A program made the translations under genes and the position numbers. Positions 16,779 through 25,920 of a DNA stretch of 64,000 nt are shown here, in pieces (positions within the stretch are counted from its first letter, which is position 1; the number at the start of each line of letters is the position of its first letter). The notes under the pieces are model-generated. The model was not told where the DNA came from and did no database searches. It saw only the letters and a program-made list of their open reading frames with translations. This DNA comes from Streptomyces cucumeris (lineage in GTDB: Bacteria > Actinomycetota > Actinomycetes > Streptomycetales > Streptomycetaceae), in the NCBI RefSeq assembly GCF_024295805.1, contig NZ_JANCLX010000008.1, positions 161,377 to 225,376 of the forward strand, given 5' to 3'.

Positions 16779-17801
16779 TCACGCCTTCACCAGTCCCTGC
16801 GTCCCCTCCGCACGGCCGCCCAGCGCGAGGTACACATCCTCCAGGCTGGGGGTGGCGAGAGTGAAATCGTCCAGCGCAGCGAAGGCGGGACCGCCGGTCA
16901 CGGTGGCGATGGCGGCGCGCGCCGCGTCCGGGGCGAGCCGCAGCGTCCAGCGGCGCCCGGAGACCGCGTCGGCGGACTCCCGCAGCGCGGCGATCCCGGG
17001 GGCGTCCAGCGGTGGATCGGCGCGCCAGACCAGCTCCACCCGCACCTCGTCGGCGACCATCGCCTTCAGCCCGGCGGGGGTGTCGCAGGCGATCACCCGG
17101 CCGCGGTCCATCACCGCGACCCGGTCGAGCACGGTCTCGGCCTCGATGACGTTGTGGGTGACGAGCAGCACCGTCACACCGCGCTCGGCGCGCCGGCGGT
17201 CCACGGCGGCCCACACCGCCCGCCGGGCGACCGGGTCCATCCCGGTGGTGGGCTCGTCCAGCACCAGCAGCGGACGCTCCCCCACCAGGGCGGCGGCGAC
17301 ACACGCCAGCCGCCGCTGACCGCCGGAGAGCTTCTTCAGGGCACGTCCGGACAGCTCGCCGAGGCCCAGCTCCTCCATCACCGCGTCCCGCTCGGCGCGG
17401 GCCGCGCGGGCGTCGAGGCCGCGCAGCCGTGCCGTGGTCTCGGTGGCCAGGGCGACGGTCAGCTCGTCCAGCGCGGTGGAGTCCTGGCCCAGATAGCCCA
17501 GCAGCCGGGCGGCGCGCTCGGGGTGGCGGACCAGATCGTGGCCGAGCACCCGGACGGTGCCCTCGTCGGGCCGCAGGAGTCCGGTGAGCTGGCGGACCAG
17601 GGTGGACTTCCCGGCGCCGTTGGGTCCCAGCAGCCCGAAGACCTCACCGCGCGCCACGTCCAGGTCGATACCGTCGCTGGCACGCACCGCCGGGGTGGCG
17701 GGGGTGCCGCGGCGTGCGCGCGCGGCGGGATAGGTCTTGACCAGGCCGCGCACGGTGCACACCACATCGCCACTCGTCGCCTGTTTCGCGCCCGTCCTCA
17801 C
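16779..17801 (-). CDS. ABC transporter ATP-binding protein (DrrA/ABC-2 type)
   Basis: A 340-residue ATPase powering the adjacent permease. It has Walker A GPNGAGKSTLVRQL, Q-loop YLGQDSTAL, signature LSGGQRRLACVAAALV, Walker B LLVLDEPTTGMDP and the switch histidine in LLVTHNVIEAE. The C-terminal ~100 residues (MVADEVRVELVW to SLEDVYLALGGRA) are the accessory domain typical of DrrA-like exporters. GTG start at 17801. The long N-terminal insertion AARARRGTPATPAVRASDGI separates the first two strands. Confidence 0.93.
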   Translation of the reverse strand: MRTGAKQATSGDVVCTVRGLVKTYPAARARRGTPATPAVRASDGIDLDVARGEVFGLLGPNGAGKSTLVRQLTGLLRPDEGTVRVLGHDLVRHPERAARLLGYLGQDSTALDELTVALATETTARLRGLDARAARAERDAVMEELGLGELSGRALKKLSGGQRRLACVAAALVGERPLLVLDEPTTGMDPVARRAVWAAVDRRRAERGVTVLLVTHNVIEAETVLDRVAVMDRGRVIACDTPAGLKAMVADEVRVELVWRADPPLDAPGIAALRESADAVSGRRWTLRLAPDAARAAIATVTGGPAFAALDDFTLATPSLEDVYLALGGRAEGTQGLVKA

Positions 17802-17878
17802 GAGCTATGAGGGTACGCGCCCAAACACCCGCTCCCGCCCTCGGGTCCCCTCACCGGGCGCCGCCGCGCACCGCACGT

Positions 17879-18679
17879 TCAGAGGATGAGGGTGACGGAG
17901 GGCGGTGAGGCGGTGTCCGTCCCGCCGGGGGTGGTGACGAGGACCTGGTACGTGCCCAGCGAGAGGGAAGGGACCACGGCCAGGATCTGGGTCGCGGAGA
18001 TGTTACTGAAAAGGGTGGAGACCGAGGTGATCCCGTTGGTGAAGACCACCGAGGTGGTGCCGGCCAGACAGGTGCCGGTGATGGTCACGTTCCGCCCCAG
18101 CACCTGGAGCGCCGGGGTGGCGGAGACCGCGTTGGGGACGGCGTAGTAGGTGTACTGGCCGTCGTCCGACGGCGCGCTGGTGCCGCCCAGCGAGGCGACG
18201 GTGATGTCCACGGTGTCGGTGCAGCCGGTGATGGGGGCCGTGTGGGCGGGGGCGGTGACCGTCATGGCGGTGTCCGTCGGGGGCGGGAAGGTGCCGGTGG
18301 CGGCGCCCACGGAGCCGAAGGTGACTCCCGTCGCGGTCAGGAAGCCCTCGCCGAACAGCGTGACGCTGACCGCTCCGGCCGGTCCCGCGCTGCGGCTGAG
18401 CCCGGTGACGACCGGCTGGGGCACGAGGAAGAACGGCAGCGCGTTGCTGGTGGCGTTGTTCGCCGAGGTCACGCTGACCGCGTGCTGCCCGGTGCACAGG
18501 GCCGGGACGACGGCGGTGACCGTACCGGGGGCCACGCTGGTCGGGGTGACCGTGGCGCGGCCGATGTTCACCCGGGTGGTGCCGCCGAGACCGGACCCGG
18601 TGAGGGTGAGGGTGTCCCCGGCCTTGCCGCGGTTGCTGCCGGTGGCCGCGTCGACCAGTGAGGTGAGAGTCGCCGCCAT
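17879..18679 (-). CDS. IPT/TIG repeat protein without signal peptide
   Basis: A 266-residue protein composed of three immunoglobulin-like IPT/TIG repeats of about 85 residues. Each has the G-x-x-V-x-I/L-x-G-x-x-L pattern: TLTLTGSGLGGTTRVNIG, SVTLFGEGFLTATGVTFG and NVTITGTCLAGTTSVVFT. Ser, Thr and Ala dominate. Cysteines occur in ALCTGQ, TGCTDT and GTCLAG. ATG 18679 has GGAGG seven bases upstream, and the N-terminus MAATLTSLVDAATGS is not a signal peptide, so the protein appears cytoplasmic or exported by a leaderless route. IPT repeats bind carbohydrate or other proteins. The role is unknown. Confidence 0.8.
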   Translation of the reverse strand: MAATLTSLVDAATGSNRGKAGDTLTLTGSGLGGTTRVNIGRATVTPTSVAPGTVTAVVPALCTGQHAVSVTSANNATSNALPFFLVPQPVVTGLSRSAGPAGAVSVTLFGEGFLTATGVTFGSVGAATGTFPPPTDTAMTVTAPAHTAPITGCTDTVDITVASLGGTSAPSDDGQYTYYAVPNAVSATPALQVLGRNVTITGTCLAGTTSVVFTNGITSVSTLFSNISATQILAVVPSLSLGTYQVLVTTPGGTDTASPPSVTLIL

Positions 18680-18804
18680 GACCGTCCTCCGTCGGGTGCC
18701 CGCCCGGCCACCGCGCCGGGCCGCCCGGTGAGGCCGATTGAACCAATCGGGTGAACGCGGCGGCAGGCGTGTGCGACGGCACACGGGAGGGGACGGCCGC
18801 CCCG

Positions 18805-18827
18805 GGCGCGGGCCGGTTTCCCGCGCC
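18805..18827. terminator. GC hairpin downstream of the NYN gene
   Basis: GGCGCGGG (18805-18812) and CCCGCGCC (18820-18827) form a perfect 8-bp stem with a 7-base loop, directly after the NYN-domain gene stop in its direction of transcription. No U-tract follows, which is normal for Streptomyces terminators. Confidence 0.45.
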
Positions 18828-18829
18828 GC

Positions 18830-20140
18830 CTAATCGGGCGCCGGTGCGTGCTCGGCGGCCGTCCGGACGTCGATCTCGCGCCAGAACCCGGCTCGGATCG
18901 CGTAGCGGTCGTGCTCGTCGATCTGGTCGTCCTTGTGGGCGAGCAGACCGAAGCGGGCGGCATACCGCAGCAGTTCGCCGTCGATGCGGTGCGGGATGCG
19001 CGGGTACTCGGTGGACAGTTGCGGGAGGTGGCCGGGCTCGGAGAGCCGCTCGATCCAGCGGCGGGCGAAGACCTGGCCGACCTCGAAGGGGTCACCGGAG
19101 ACGGTGGTGATGTCCTCCTCGCGGTCGGCCCAGCGCTGCTCGGCGCTGGTGAGCTGGGCCAGCATCGGGAGGTTGGCGGTCTCCGGCGGCTCGCCCACCC
19201 CGGTGCCCGGGCCCCGGTCGACCCAGCCCCGGTCGGAGGACCAGCGCAGGGTGGCGCTGGGGACGGGGTGCTGGGCCGCGGGACCGGCGTGGGCCCGGCC
19301 GAGGCCCGCGAGGTCCTTGGGGGTGGGCACGCCCTTGGCCGTGCCCGTGGTCCCGTCGGCGGCCGTACCGGAGCCGGTGGCGGCCGCCGCGCTCCCGGCG
19401 CCGTCCGTCGCGCCACGGGTGACCACGCCCGCGCCGGGGCGGGCGGTGCCGTTGCGCCGGGAGGGGGCGTCGGCGCCGGATCCGGCCGCCGCGGCGGCTG
19501 CGGCGGCGGCCGCCGTCTCGGGCAGCGGGGCGGACAGGATGGCGGCGATCTCCGGACGCGGCGCGGAGGTGGGGGCGCAGGTGCCGGGGGGCTCCTTGGC
19601 GCGGACCGCCCCGGTGATCCAGGCGCGGTCCAGCACCCGGCGCTCATCGGCCTCGGCGACCAGGTCCTCGGACTGGTTGTAGTCGCCGTCCGCGGCCTGG
19701 ACGGCCCACAGGTGGACGGCGACCCCGTGCTCCTTGGCCGACATCAGTCCGGGCAGCAGATCGCCGTCCCCGGTGACCAGCACGATGTCGGAGCAGGCGC
19801 GATTGCGGGCGAGTTCGGTGAGTTCGGCGTGCATGGCGGCGTCCACGCCCTTCTGCGCCCAGCGCCCGTCGCTGCGGGTCAGGGCACCGAGCCGGACGGT
19901 CACCCGGGGCATCACCCGCAGCCGGCGGTGCTCGGGCTGGGGTACGCGGTCGGGGGCGCCGTCGAACCAGTAGATACGCAGCAGGGGGCGCTCGGTCTCG
20001 GCCTCGGCGCGCTCCCGCAACCTCTGGATGAGGGTCGCGTGGTCGACGGAGATACGGGACCGGGCGGGTTCCCCGGCCAGCAGGCTCGCGGCGGCGCCCA
20101 GCAGATAGCCGGCGTCCACCAGGACGACGCAGCGGTCCAC
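18830..20140 (-). CDS. NYN-domain (PIN-like) protein with C-terminal OST-HTH-like region
   Basis: A 436-residue protein. Residues 1-165 are a NYN domain: VVLVDAGYLLGAA with Asp9, the KGVDAAMHAELTELA helix, and DIVLVTGDGDLLPGL with further acidic residues, giving the acidic cluster used for metal-dependent RNA cleavage by PIN-like nucleases. A ~170-residue Ala/Gly/Thr/Pro-rich linker follows. The last ~95 residues (FEVGQVFARRWIERLS to RAGFWREIDVRT) are an alpha/beta winged-helix-like module similar to OST-HTH/LOTUS RNA-binding domains. A role in RNA processing is inferred from domains only. GTG 20140 follows GAGGG. Confidence 0.82.
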   Translation of the reverse strand: MDRCVVLVDAGYLLGAAASLLAGEPARSRISVDHATLIQRLRERAEAETERPLLRIYWFDGAPDRVPQPEHRRLRVMPRVTVRLGALTRSDGRWAQKGVDAAMHAELTELARNRACSDIVLVTGDGDLLPGLMSAKEHGVAVHLWAVQAADGDYNQSEDLVAEADERRVLDRAWITGAVRAKEPPGTCAPTSAPRPEIAAILSAPLPETAAAAAAAAAAGSGADAPSRRNGTARPGAGVVTRGATDGAGSAAAATGSGTAADGTTGTAKGVPTPKDLAGLGRAHAGPAAQHPVPSATLRWSSDRGWVDRGPGTGVGEPPETANLPMLAQLTSAEQRWADREEDITTVSGDPFEVGQVFARRWIERLSEPGHLPQLSTEYPRIPHRIDGELLRYAARFGLLAHKDDQIDEHDRYAIRAGFWREIDVRTAAEHAPAPD

Positions 20141-20430
20141 GTTCCACCCTCTTTCAGACGGTCCAGTCCTCGGTGTCGCCCCCGTACACAGCCGTGCCCC
20201 GGAAATTCAGTTGCGCTTTCTTTCGAGTCTGCCCGACCGCGCGGGGGTTATCAGTCCGAACTGGATCACCGGCGTGGCGGATACGGCCTACCCGCGAAGA
20301 CCCCCCTTCTCACTCACGGTAATTGCCCGAAATGCACGGGTCCCTGAGGCATGTCACTGTTCTTCCCGGAGGGCTTCCTCTCCGGAGGGCCCTTCACCGG
20401 GGGGCTGATTCCAACTGGAGGCACACCACC

Positions 20431-20604
20431 ATGGGCAAGAACAAGAACCGCGATCGCAAGCAGCCGCAGGCGCGCCAGGACCGCCCCGTGGACCGCCCCG
20501 CCGAGCAGACGCAGACGTCCTCGCAGGAGGGGCAGGCGATGCGACCGGAGGGCGCCCCGGCGGCGGGCCGCAAGGACCGGCAGAAGAGTTTCGGCCACAA
20601 CTGA
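20431..20604 (+). CDS. 57-residue basic hydrophilic protein
   Basis: A short protein, MGKNKNRDRKQPQARQDRP at its start and GRKDRQKSFGHN at its end. It has no hydrophobic segment and is rich in Lys, Arg, Gln and Pro, so it is probably disordered and able to bind nucleic acid. A strong GGAGG at 20418-20422 precedes the ATG, and a strong terminator follows 19 bp after the stop, so it looks like a genuine single-gene transcript. I recognise the N- and C-terminal pattern as a streptomycete conserved small protein but know no function. Confidence 0.75.
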   Translation: MGKNKNRDRKQPQARQDRPVDRPAEQTQTSSQEGQAMRPEGAPAAGRKDRQKSFGHN

Positions 20605-20623
20605 CGACCGCCTGAGAGCGGTT

Positions 20624-20653
20624 GAGGGGCGCGCCCGGACGGGCGCGCCCCTC
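20624..20653. terminator. Bidirectional terminator between the 57-aa gene and dnaE
   Basis: A perfect 13-bp stem, GAGGGGCGCGCCC at 20624-20636 with GGGCGCGCCCCTC at 20641-20653, and a 4-base loop. It sits between two convergent genes (stops at 20604 and 20686), so it can serve both. Confidence 0.85.
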
Positions 20654-20685
20654 ATAAGGCGACCCGGCCGGGCTCAGCCGGCCCG

Positions 20686-23600
20686 TCAGGTCCCCCCCAG
20701 CAGCACCTTGAGATCGCCGAACAGGGCCGGGTCGGCGGTGACCCGGTGCCGGTCGAGCCTCAGCACCGTGGTCTTGCGGGCCCCTTGGAGCTTGATCCGC
20801 ACCTCGGTGGCACCGCGGTGGTGGCTGAGCACCTCGCCCAGCTTCTCCACCAGCGGCGGGGTGACCTTGACCGTGGGGATGGTGATCGTCACCGGGGCGT
20901 TGGCCGACGCCTCGGACAGATCGGGGACCATCAGCTCCATCGCGACCAGCCGGGGCACGTCCTCGCGCTTGTCGAGACGGCCCTTGACGAAGACCACCGC
21001 GTCCTCGACCAGCTGGGTGGAGACGAGCTGGTAGGTGGCCGGGAAGAACATGCACTCGATGGAACCGGCCAGGTCCTCGACGGTGGCGATGGCCCAGGCA
21101 TTGCCCTGTTTGGTCATCTTGCGCTGGAGGCCGGAGATGATGCCGCCGATGGTGACGATCGCGCCGTCGCTGTGCTCACCGCCGGTGAGCTGGGCGATGG
21201 CGGCATCCGCCTTCTCGTTCAAGACGTGCTCGATACCGAAGAGCGGATGGTCGGAGACATAGAGGCCGAGCATCTCCCGCTCCTGGGCGAGCAGATAGGT
21301 CTTCTCCCATTCGACGTCGGAGAACTCGATGTCCAGACCGAAGCCCGGGCCGTCGCCACCGCTGTCGTCGCCCATCCCGCCGAAGAGGTCGAACTGTCCC
21401 TCGGCCTCCTTGCGCTTCACCGCCACCACGTTGTCGATCATCGTCTCGTAGTGGGCGGTGAGCCCCTTGCGGGTGTGGCCCATCTCGTCGAAGGCGCCCG
21501 CCTTGATCAGCGATTCGGTGGTGCGCTTGTTGCAGACGACCGCCTCGACCTTGTCCAGGTAGTCGGGGAAGGAGCTGTACTTCCCCTTGGACTTACGGCT
21601 GCGGATGATCGCTTCCACCACGTTCTGGCCGACGTTCCGCACGGCGGTGAGACCGAAGAGGATCACGTCATCGCCCTGCGCGGTGAAGTTGGCCTCCGAC
21701 TCGTTCACATTCGGGGTGAGGACCTTGATGCCCATGCGGCGGCACTCGTTGAGGTAGACCGCCGACTTGTCCTTGTCGTCGCGCACCGAGGTGAGCAGCG
21801 CCGCCATGTACTCGGCCGGGTAGTTGGCCTTGAGGTAGGCGGTCCAGTAGGTGACCAGGCCGTACGCGGAGGAGTGCGCCTTGTTGAACGCGTATCCGGC
21901 GAACGGGACCAGCACATCCCACACCGCCTGGATGGCCTCGTCCGAGTACCCCTTGTCGCGGGCGCCCTTCTGGAAGTTGACGAACTCCTTCTCCAGCACC
22001 TCGGGCTTCTTCTTGCCCATCGCCCGGCGCAGCAGGTCGGCCTGGCCCAGCGAATAGCCCGCGAGCACCTGGGCGGCCTTCTGCACCTGCTCCTGGTAGA
22101 CGATGAGGCCGTAGGTGATCCCGAGGACCTCCTTGAGCGGCTCCTCCAGCTCGGGGTGGATCGGGGTGATCTCCTGCTGGCCGTTCTTCCGCAGCGCGTA
22201 GTTGATATGCGAGTTCATGCCCATCGGACCCGGCCGGTACAGGGCCGAGACGGCGGAAATGTCCTCGAAGTTGTCGGGCTTCATCATGCGCAGCAGGGAG
22301 CGCATGGGGCCGCCGTCGAACTGGAAGACGCCGAGGGTGTCACCGCGGCAGAGCAGTTCGAAGGTCTTGGGGTCGTCCAGGGTCAGATCGAGCATCGTGA
22401 GGTCGACACCCTTGTTGGCCCGCACCATCTTCACGGCGTCATCCATGATGGTGAGGTTCCGCAGACCGAGGAAGTCCATCTTCAGCAGGCCGAGCGACTC
22501 ACAGGTGGGGTAGTCCCACTGGGTGACGACCTGGCCGTCGTTCTTCGGCGAGAAGACCGGGACATGGTCGGTGACCGTCTCGCTCGACATGATCACGCCC
22601 GCGGCGTGCACGCCCATCTGGCGCACCAGGCCCTCGATACCGCGCGCGGTGTCGATGACCTTCTTCACATCCGGCTCGTTCTCGTACATCCCGCGCACTT
22701 CGCCCGCCTCGCTGTAGCGGGGGTGCTTCTCGTCGGTGATACCGGACAGCGGGATGCCCTTGCCGAGCACATCGGCGGGCATGGCCTTGGTGATGCGGTC
22801 GCCCATCGCGTACGGATAGCCGAGCACCCGGGCCGAGTCCTTGATCGCGTTCTTGGCCTTGATGGTGCCGTAGGTGCCGATCTGGGCGACCTTGTCGGCG
22901 CCGTACTTCTCGGTGACGTACCGGATGACCTCACCGCGCCTGCGCTCGTCGAAGTCGATGTCGACATCGGGCATGGAGACGCGCTCGGGATTGAGGAACC
23001 GCTCGAAGATCAGCCCGTGCTCGATGGGGTCGAGGTCGGTGATGCCCATCGCGTACGAGACGATCGATCCGGCCGCGGAGCCACGGCCGGGGCCGACCGC
23101 GATGCCGTTGTTCTTCGCCCACATGATGAAATCGGCGACCACGAGGAAGTACCCCGGGAACCCCATCTGGATGATGACGTCCATCTCGTACTCGACGAGC
23201 TTCTGGCGGTCCTCGGGGATGCCGCCGGGGAAGCGGCGGGCCATCCCCTTGCGGACCTCCTCCTGGAACCAGGTGACCTCGGTGAACCCCTCGGGGACGT
23301 CGAACCGCGGCATCAGGTCGCGCTTGTCGAACCAGCCGGTGGCATCGACCTGCTCGGCCACCAGCAGCGTGTTCCGGCAGCCCTCCTGCCAGGCGTCCGA
23401 GGAGTCGATGGCGTACATCTCGTCGGTGGACTTCAGGTAATAGCCGGTGCCGTCGAAGCGGAAGCGGTCGGGGTCGGAGAGGTTCTTGCCGGTCTGGACG
23501 CACAGCAGCGCGTCATGGGCCACGGACTCGCGGGAGTAGGTGTAGTGCGAGTCATTGGTGACCAGCGGGGGGATGCCCAGCTTCTTGCCGACCTCCAGCA

Positions 23601-24216
23601 GCCCGTCCCGGACCCGGCGCTCGATCTCGATGCCGTGGTCCATCAGCTCCAGGAAATAGCGGTCCTTGCCGAAGATGTCCTGGTACTCGGCGGCGGCCTT
23701 CACGGCCTCGTCGAACTGGCCGAGCCGCAGCCGGGTCTGGAGCTCGCCCGAGGGGCAGCCGGTGGAGGCGATCAGCCCCTCCGACCACTGGGCGATGGTC
23801 TCCTTGTCCATCCGGGGCCATTTGACGAAATAGCCCTCCATATAGGCGTCGGAGGAGAGCCGGAAGAGATTGTGCAGACCGGTCTTGTTCGCCGCCCAGA
23901 TGGTCTTGTGGGTGTAACCACCGGAACCGGAGACATCATCGCGCTTCTGGTGCGGCTGGCCCCACTGCACCCTCCGCTTGTAGCGGCGGGACTCCGGCGC
24001 CACATACGCCTCGATGCCGATGATCGGCGTGACCCCGGCACCCGTCGCCTGCTGGTAGAAGTCGTACGCCCCGTGCAGGTTGCCGTGGTCGGTCATGGCG
24101 ATATGGGTCATGCCCATCTCGTTGCACGCGTTGAACATGTCCTTGAGCCGCGCGGCACCGTCCAGCAGCGAGTACTGGGTGTGGACGTGCAGGTGCGTGA
24201 AGGGCGGCTTGGTCAC
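20686..24216 (-). CDS. dnaE: DNA polymerase III alpha subunit (DnaE1)
   Basis: Catalytic subunit of the replicative polymerase. The 1176-residue protein opens with the PHP domain (FTHLHVHTQYSLLDGAA, MTDHGNLHGAYDFYQQA). It has the polymerase palm with catalytic aspartates at about 417, 419 and 421 in MPDVDIDFDERRRGE, and also GPGRGSAAGSIVSY and FNKAHSSAYGLVTYW. C-terminal helix-hairpin-helix and OB-fold regions follow (ISGLQRKMTKQGNAWAIATVEDL). GTG 24216 is used because GGAGGT lies eight bases upstream and the PHP motif starts at once. The open frame continues far upstream without protein-like sequence. Length and motifs fit DnaE1 rather than the mutagenic DnaE2. Confidence 0.98.
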   Translation of the reverse strand: MTKPPFTHLHVHTQYSLLDGAARLKDMFNACNEMGMTHIAMTDHGNLHGAYDFYQQATGAGVTPIIGIEAYVAPESRRYKRRVQWGQPHQKRDDVSGSGGYTHKTIWAANKTGLHNLFRLSSDAYMEGYFVKWPRMDKETIAQWSEGLIASTGCPSGELQTRLRLGQFDEAVKAAAEYQDIFGKDRYFLELMDHGIEIERRVRDGLLEVGKKLGIPPLVTNDSHYTYSRESVAHDALLCVQTGKNLSDPDRFRFDGTGYYLKSTDEMYAIDSSDAWQEGCRNTLLVAEQVDATGWFDKRDLMPRFDVPEGFTEVTWFQEEVRKGMARRFPGGIPEDRQKLVEYEMDVIIQMGFPGYFLVVADFIMWAKNNGIAVGPGRGSAAGSIVSYAMGITDLDPIEHGLIFERFLNPERVSMPDVDIDFDERRRGEVIRYVTEKYGADKVAQIGTYGTIKAKNAIKDSARVLGYPYAMGDRITKAMPADVLGKGIPLSGITDEKHPRYSEAGEVRGMYENEPDVKKVIDTARGIEGLVRQMGVHAAGVIMSSETVTDHVPVFSPKNDGQVVTQWDYPTCESLGLLKMDFLGLRNLTIMDDAVKMVRANKGVDLTMLDLTLDDPKTFELLCRGDTLGVFQFDGGPMRSLLRMMKPDNFEDISAVSALYRPGPMGMNSHINYALRKNGQQEITPIHPELEEPLKEVLGITYGLIVYQEQVQKAAQVLAGYSLGQADLLRRAMGKKKPEVLEKEFVNFQKGARDKGYSDEAIQAVWDVLVPFAGYAFNKAHSSAYGLVTYWTAYLKANYPAEYMAALLTSVRDDKDKSAVYLNECRRMGIKVLTPNVNESEANFTAQGDDVILFGLTAVRNVGQNVVEAIIRSRKSKGKYSSFPDYLDKVEAVVCNKRTTESLIKAGAFDEMGHTRKGLTAHYETMIDNVVAVKRKEAEGQFDLFGGMGDDSGGDGPGFGLDIEFSDVEWEKTYLLAQEREMLGLYVSDHPLFGIEHVLNEKADAAIAQLTGGEHSDGAIVTIGGIISGLQRKMTKQGNAWAIATVEDLAGSIECMFFPATYQLVSTQLVEDAVVFVKGRLDKREDVPRLVAMELMVPDLSEASANAPVTITIPTVKVTPPLVEKLGEVLSHHRGATEVRIKLQGARKTTVLRLDRHRVTADPALFGDLKVLLGGT

Positions 24217-24453
24217 GGTGGCAGACCTCCGGGAGCGGTCGACGGCGGCAGGGCGGGGCCAGCTCCGAAGGTTACCCCTCCGCACTGACAGCGGACGGGC
24301 ACTCGCGAGTAGCCTCAGGCGTTGGTCCGGACGGGCCGTCCCCTCCGCCGGGCGAATGCGCGCACGCCGGGGCGGGACGGAAACTACCCTGTCGGTTCCT
24401 GTTCGGTTCCATCCACCCCGGCCAGATCTCTCATGCCCCAGGAGGCGTTCCGC

Positions 24454-25779
24454 ATGTCGACCCAGCAGAGCCTGGCGGAACAGCGCGGCGAGCACATCCT
24501 CGCCGTCTTCGACACCGCCTTCGGCGAGCTGCTCGCCGCCGACCCGGCCGCCTTCCGCGTCAAGTTCCGCAAGATGGCCGCCTCGGCGTTCGCCTTCTAC
24601 CGCGGTACGGCGTGTCTGTTCTACGCGGACGCGGAGCGGGAGCGCGCGGGCGGCCCCTATCTGGACGAGCGCACCAGCCGGGTCTGGATCCACGGTGATC
24701 TCCACGCGGAGAACTTCGGCACCTACATGGACGCCAACGGGCGGCTGATCTTCAATGTGAACGACTTCGACGAGGCGTATGTCGGCCCCTTCACCTGGGA
24801 CCTCAAGCGCTTCGCCGCCTCGGTCGCGCTGATCGGCTACACCAAGGCGCTCAGCGACGAGATGATCGCCGACCTGGTGCGCACCTACGCCGCCGCGTAC
24901 CGCGAGCGCATCCACGCCCTGGCCACCGGCGCCAAGGACGACGAGGTGCCGCCGTTCACCCTGGAGACCGCCGAGGGCCCGCTGCTGGACGCGCTGCGCG
25001 ACGCGCGCTCGCTGACCCGCTTCGGACTGCTGGACTCGATGACCGAGATCCGCGACTTCGAGCGCCGGTTCGCCGGGGGCGGCGGCTCCATCGAGCTGGA
25101 CGCCGCCACCCGTTACAAGGTCCTGGCCGCCTTCGACGGCTATCTGGAGACACTGCCGGAGGCCAGCCTCACCCGCCCCGACTCCTACCGCGTCAAGGAC
25201 GTGGTGGGCCGCCGGGGCATCGGCATCGGCAGCGCCGGGCTCCCCTCGTACAACATCCTCCTCGAGGGCAACAGCGACGCCCTGGAGAACGATGTGGTGA
25301 TCTACATGAAGCAGGGGCAGACCCCGGCGGTCTCCCGGCACATCACCGATGAGCAGGTGCGCTCGTACTTCCAGCACGAGGGCCACCGCACGGTCATCTC
25401 CCAGCGCGCCCTCCAGGCCCACGCCGACCCGTGGCTGGGCTGGACCGAGCTGGACGGCGCCGGGCAGCTCGTCGCCGAGATCTCGCCGTACGCGGTGGAC
25501 CTCGACTGGTCGGACATCGACGACCCGGCCGAGATCGCGGCGGTCGTCGCCGATCTGGGACGGGCCACGGCGACCATGCACGCGGCCGCCGACGACCAGA
25601 GCGGCCACTCGCTGGTGCCGTTCTCCACCGAGCGCGCCATCGACGCGGTGATCGCCGCCGACGAGGACGGCTTCGCGGAGCTGCTGGTGGACTTCGCGCA
25701 CTCCTACGGGGCGCGGGCGCGGGCCGATCACCAGATCTTCGTGGACCTCTTCCGCAACGGCCGTATCCCCGGGCTCTGA
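24454..25779 (+). CDS. DUF2252 family protein (kinase-fold-like)
   Basis: A 441-residue cytoplasmic protein divergent from dnaE. The motif VWIHGDLHAENFGTYMD (about residues 78-93) followed by IFNVNDFDEAYVGPFTWDL resembles the catalytic loop and metal-binding DFD of aminoglycoside phosphotransferase-like kinases. DVVGRRGIGIGSAGL resembles a glycine-rich segment. The family has no proven substrate, so phosphotransfer is only suggested. ATG 24454 is chosen because AGGAGG at 24440-24445 is spaced correctly; an earlier ATG at 24433 is possible. Confidence 0.85.
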   Translation: MSTQQSLAEQRGEHILAVFDTAFGELLAADPAAFRVKFRKMAASAFAFYRGTACLFYADAERERAGGPYLDERTSRVWIHGDLHAENFGTYMDANGRLIFNVNDFDEAYVGPFTWDLKRFAASVALIGYTKALSDEMIADLVRTYAAAYRERIHALATGAKDDEVPPFTLETAEGPLLDALRDARSLTRFGLLDSMTEIRDFERRFAGGGGSIELDAATRYKVLAAFDGYLETLPEASLTRPDSYRVKDVVGRRGIGIGSAGLPSYNILLEGNSDALENDVVIYMKQGQTPAVSRHITDEQVRSYFQHEGHRTVISQRALQAHADPWLGWTELDGAGQLVAEISPYAVDLDWSDIDDPAEIAAVVADLGRATATMHAAADDQSGHSLVPFSTERAIDAVIAADEDGFAELLVDFAHSYGARARADHQIFVDLFRNGRIPGL

Positions 25780-25920
25780 TCGACGGGCCGCGGACGCCGC
25801 CCGGCCGCCGCCGGACCCGGGCGACCGGGCTCCGGCGGCGGCCGTGTTCCCGGGCCGCGGGCGGCCGTTGGCCCCACCCGCGGCCCCACTCCCCCGGGTC
25901 CGCCCTCTATCGTTACGGCC

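Noticed and set aside
20746..24288. 1180-codon plus-strand frame opposite dnaE
   Set aside because: It is the antisense image of DnaE, rich in His, Val, Gly and Leu, with no domain or ribosome binding site.
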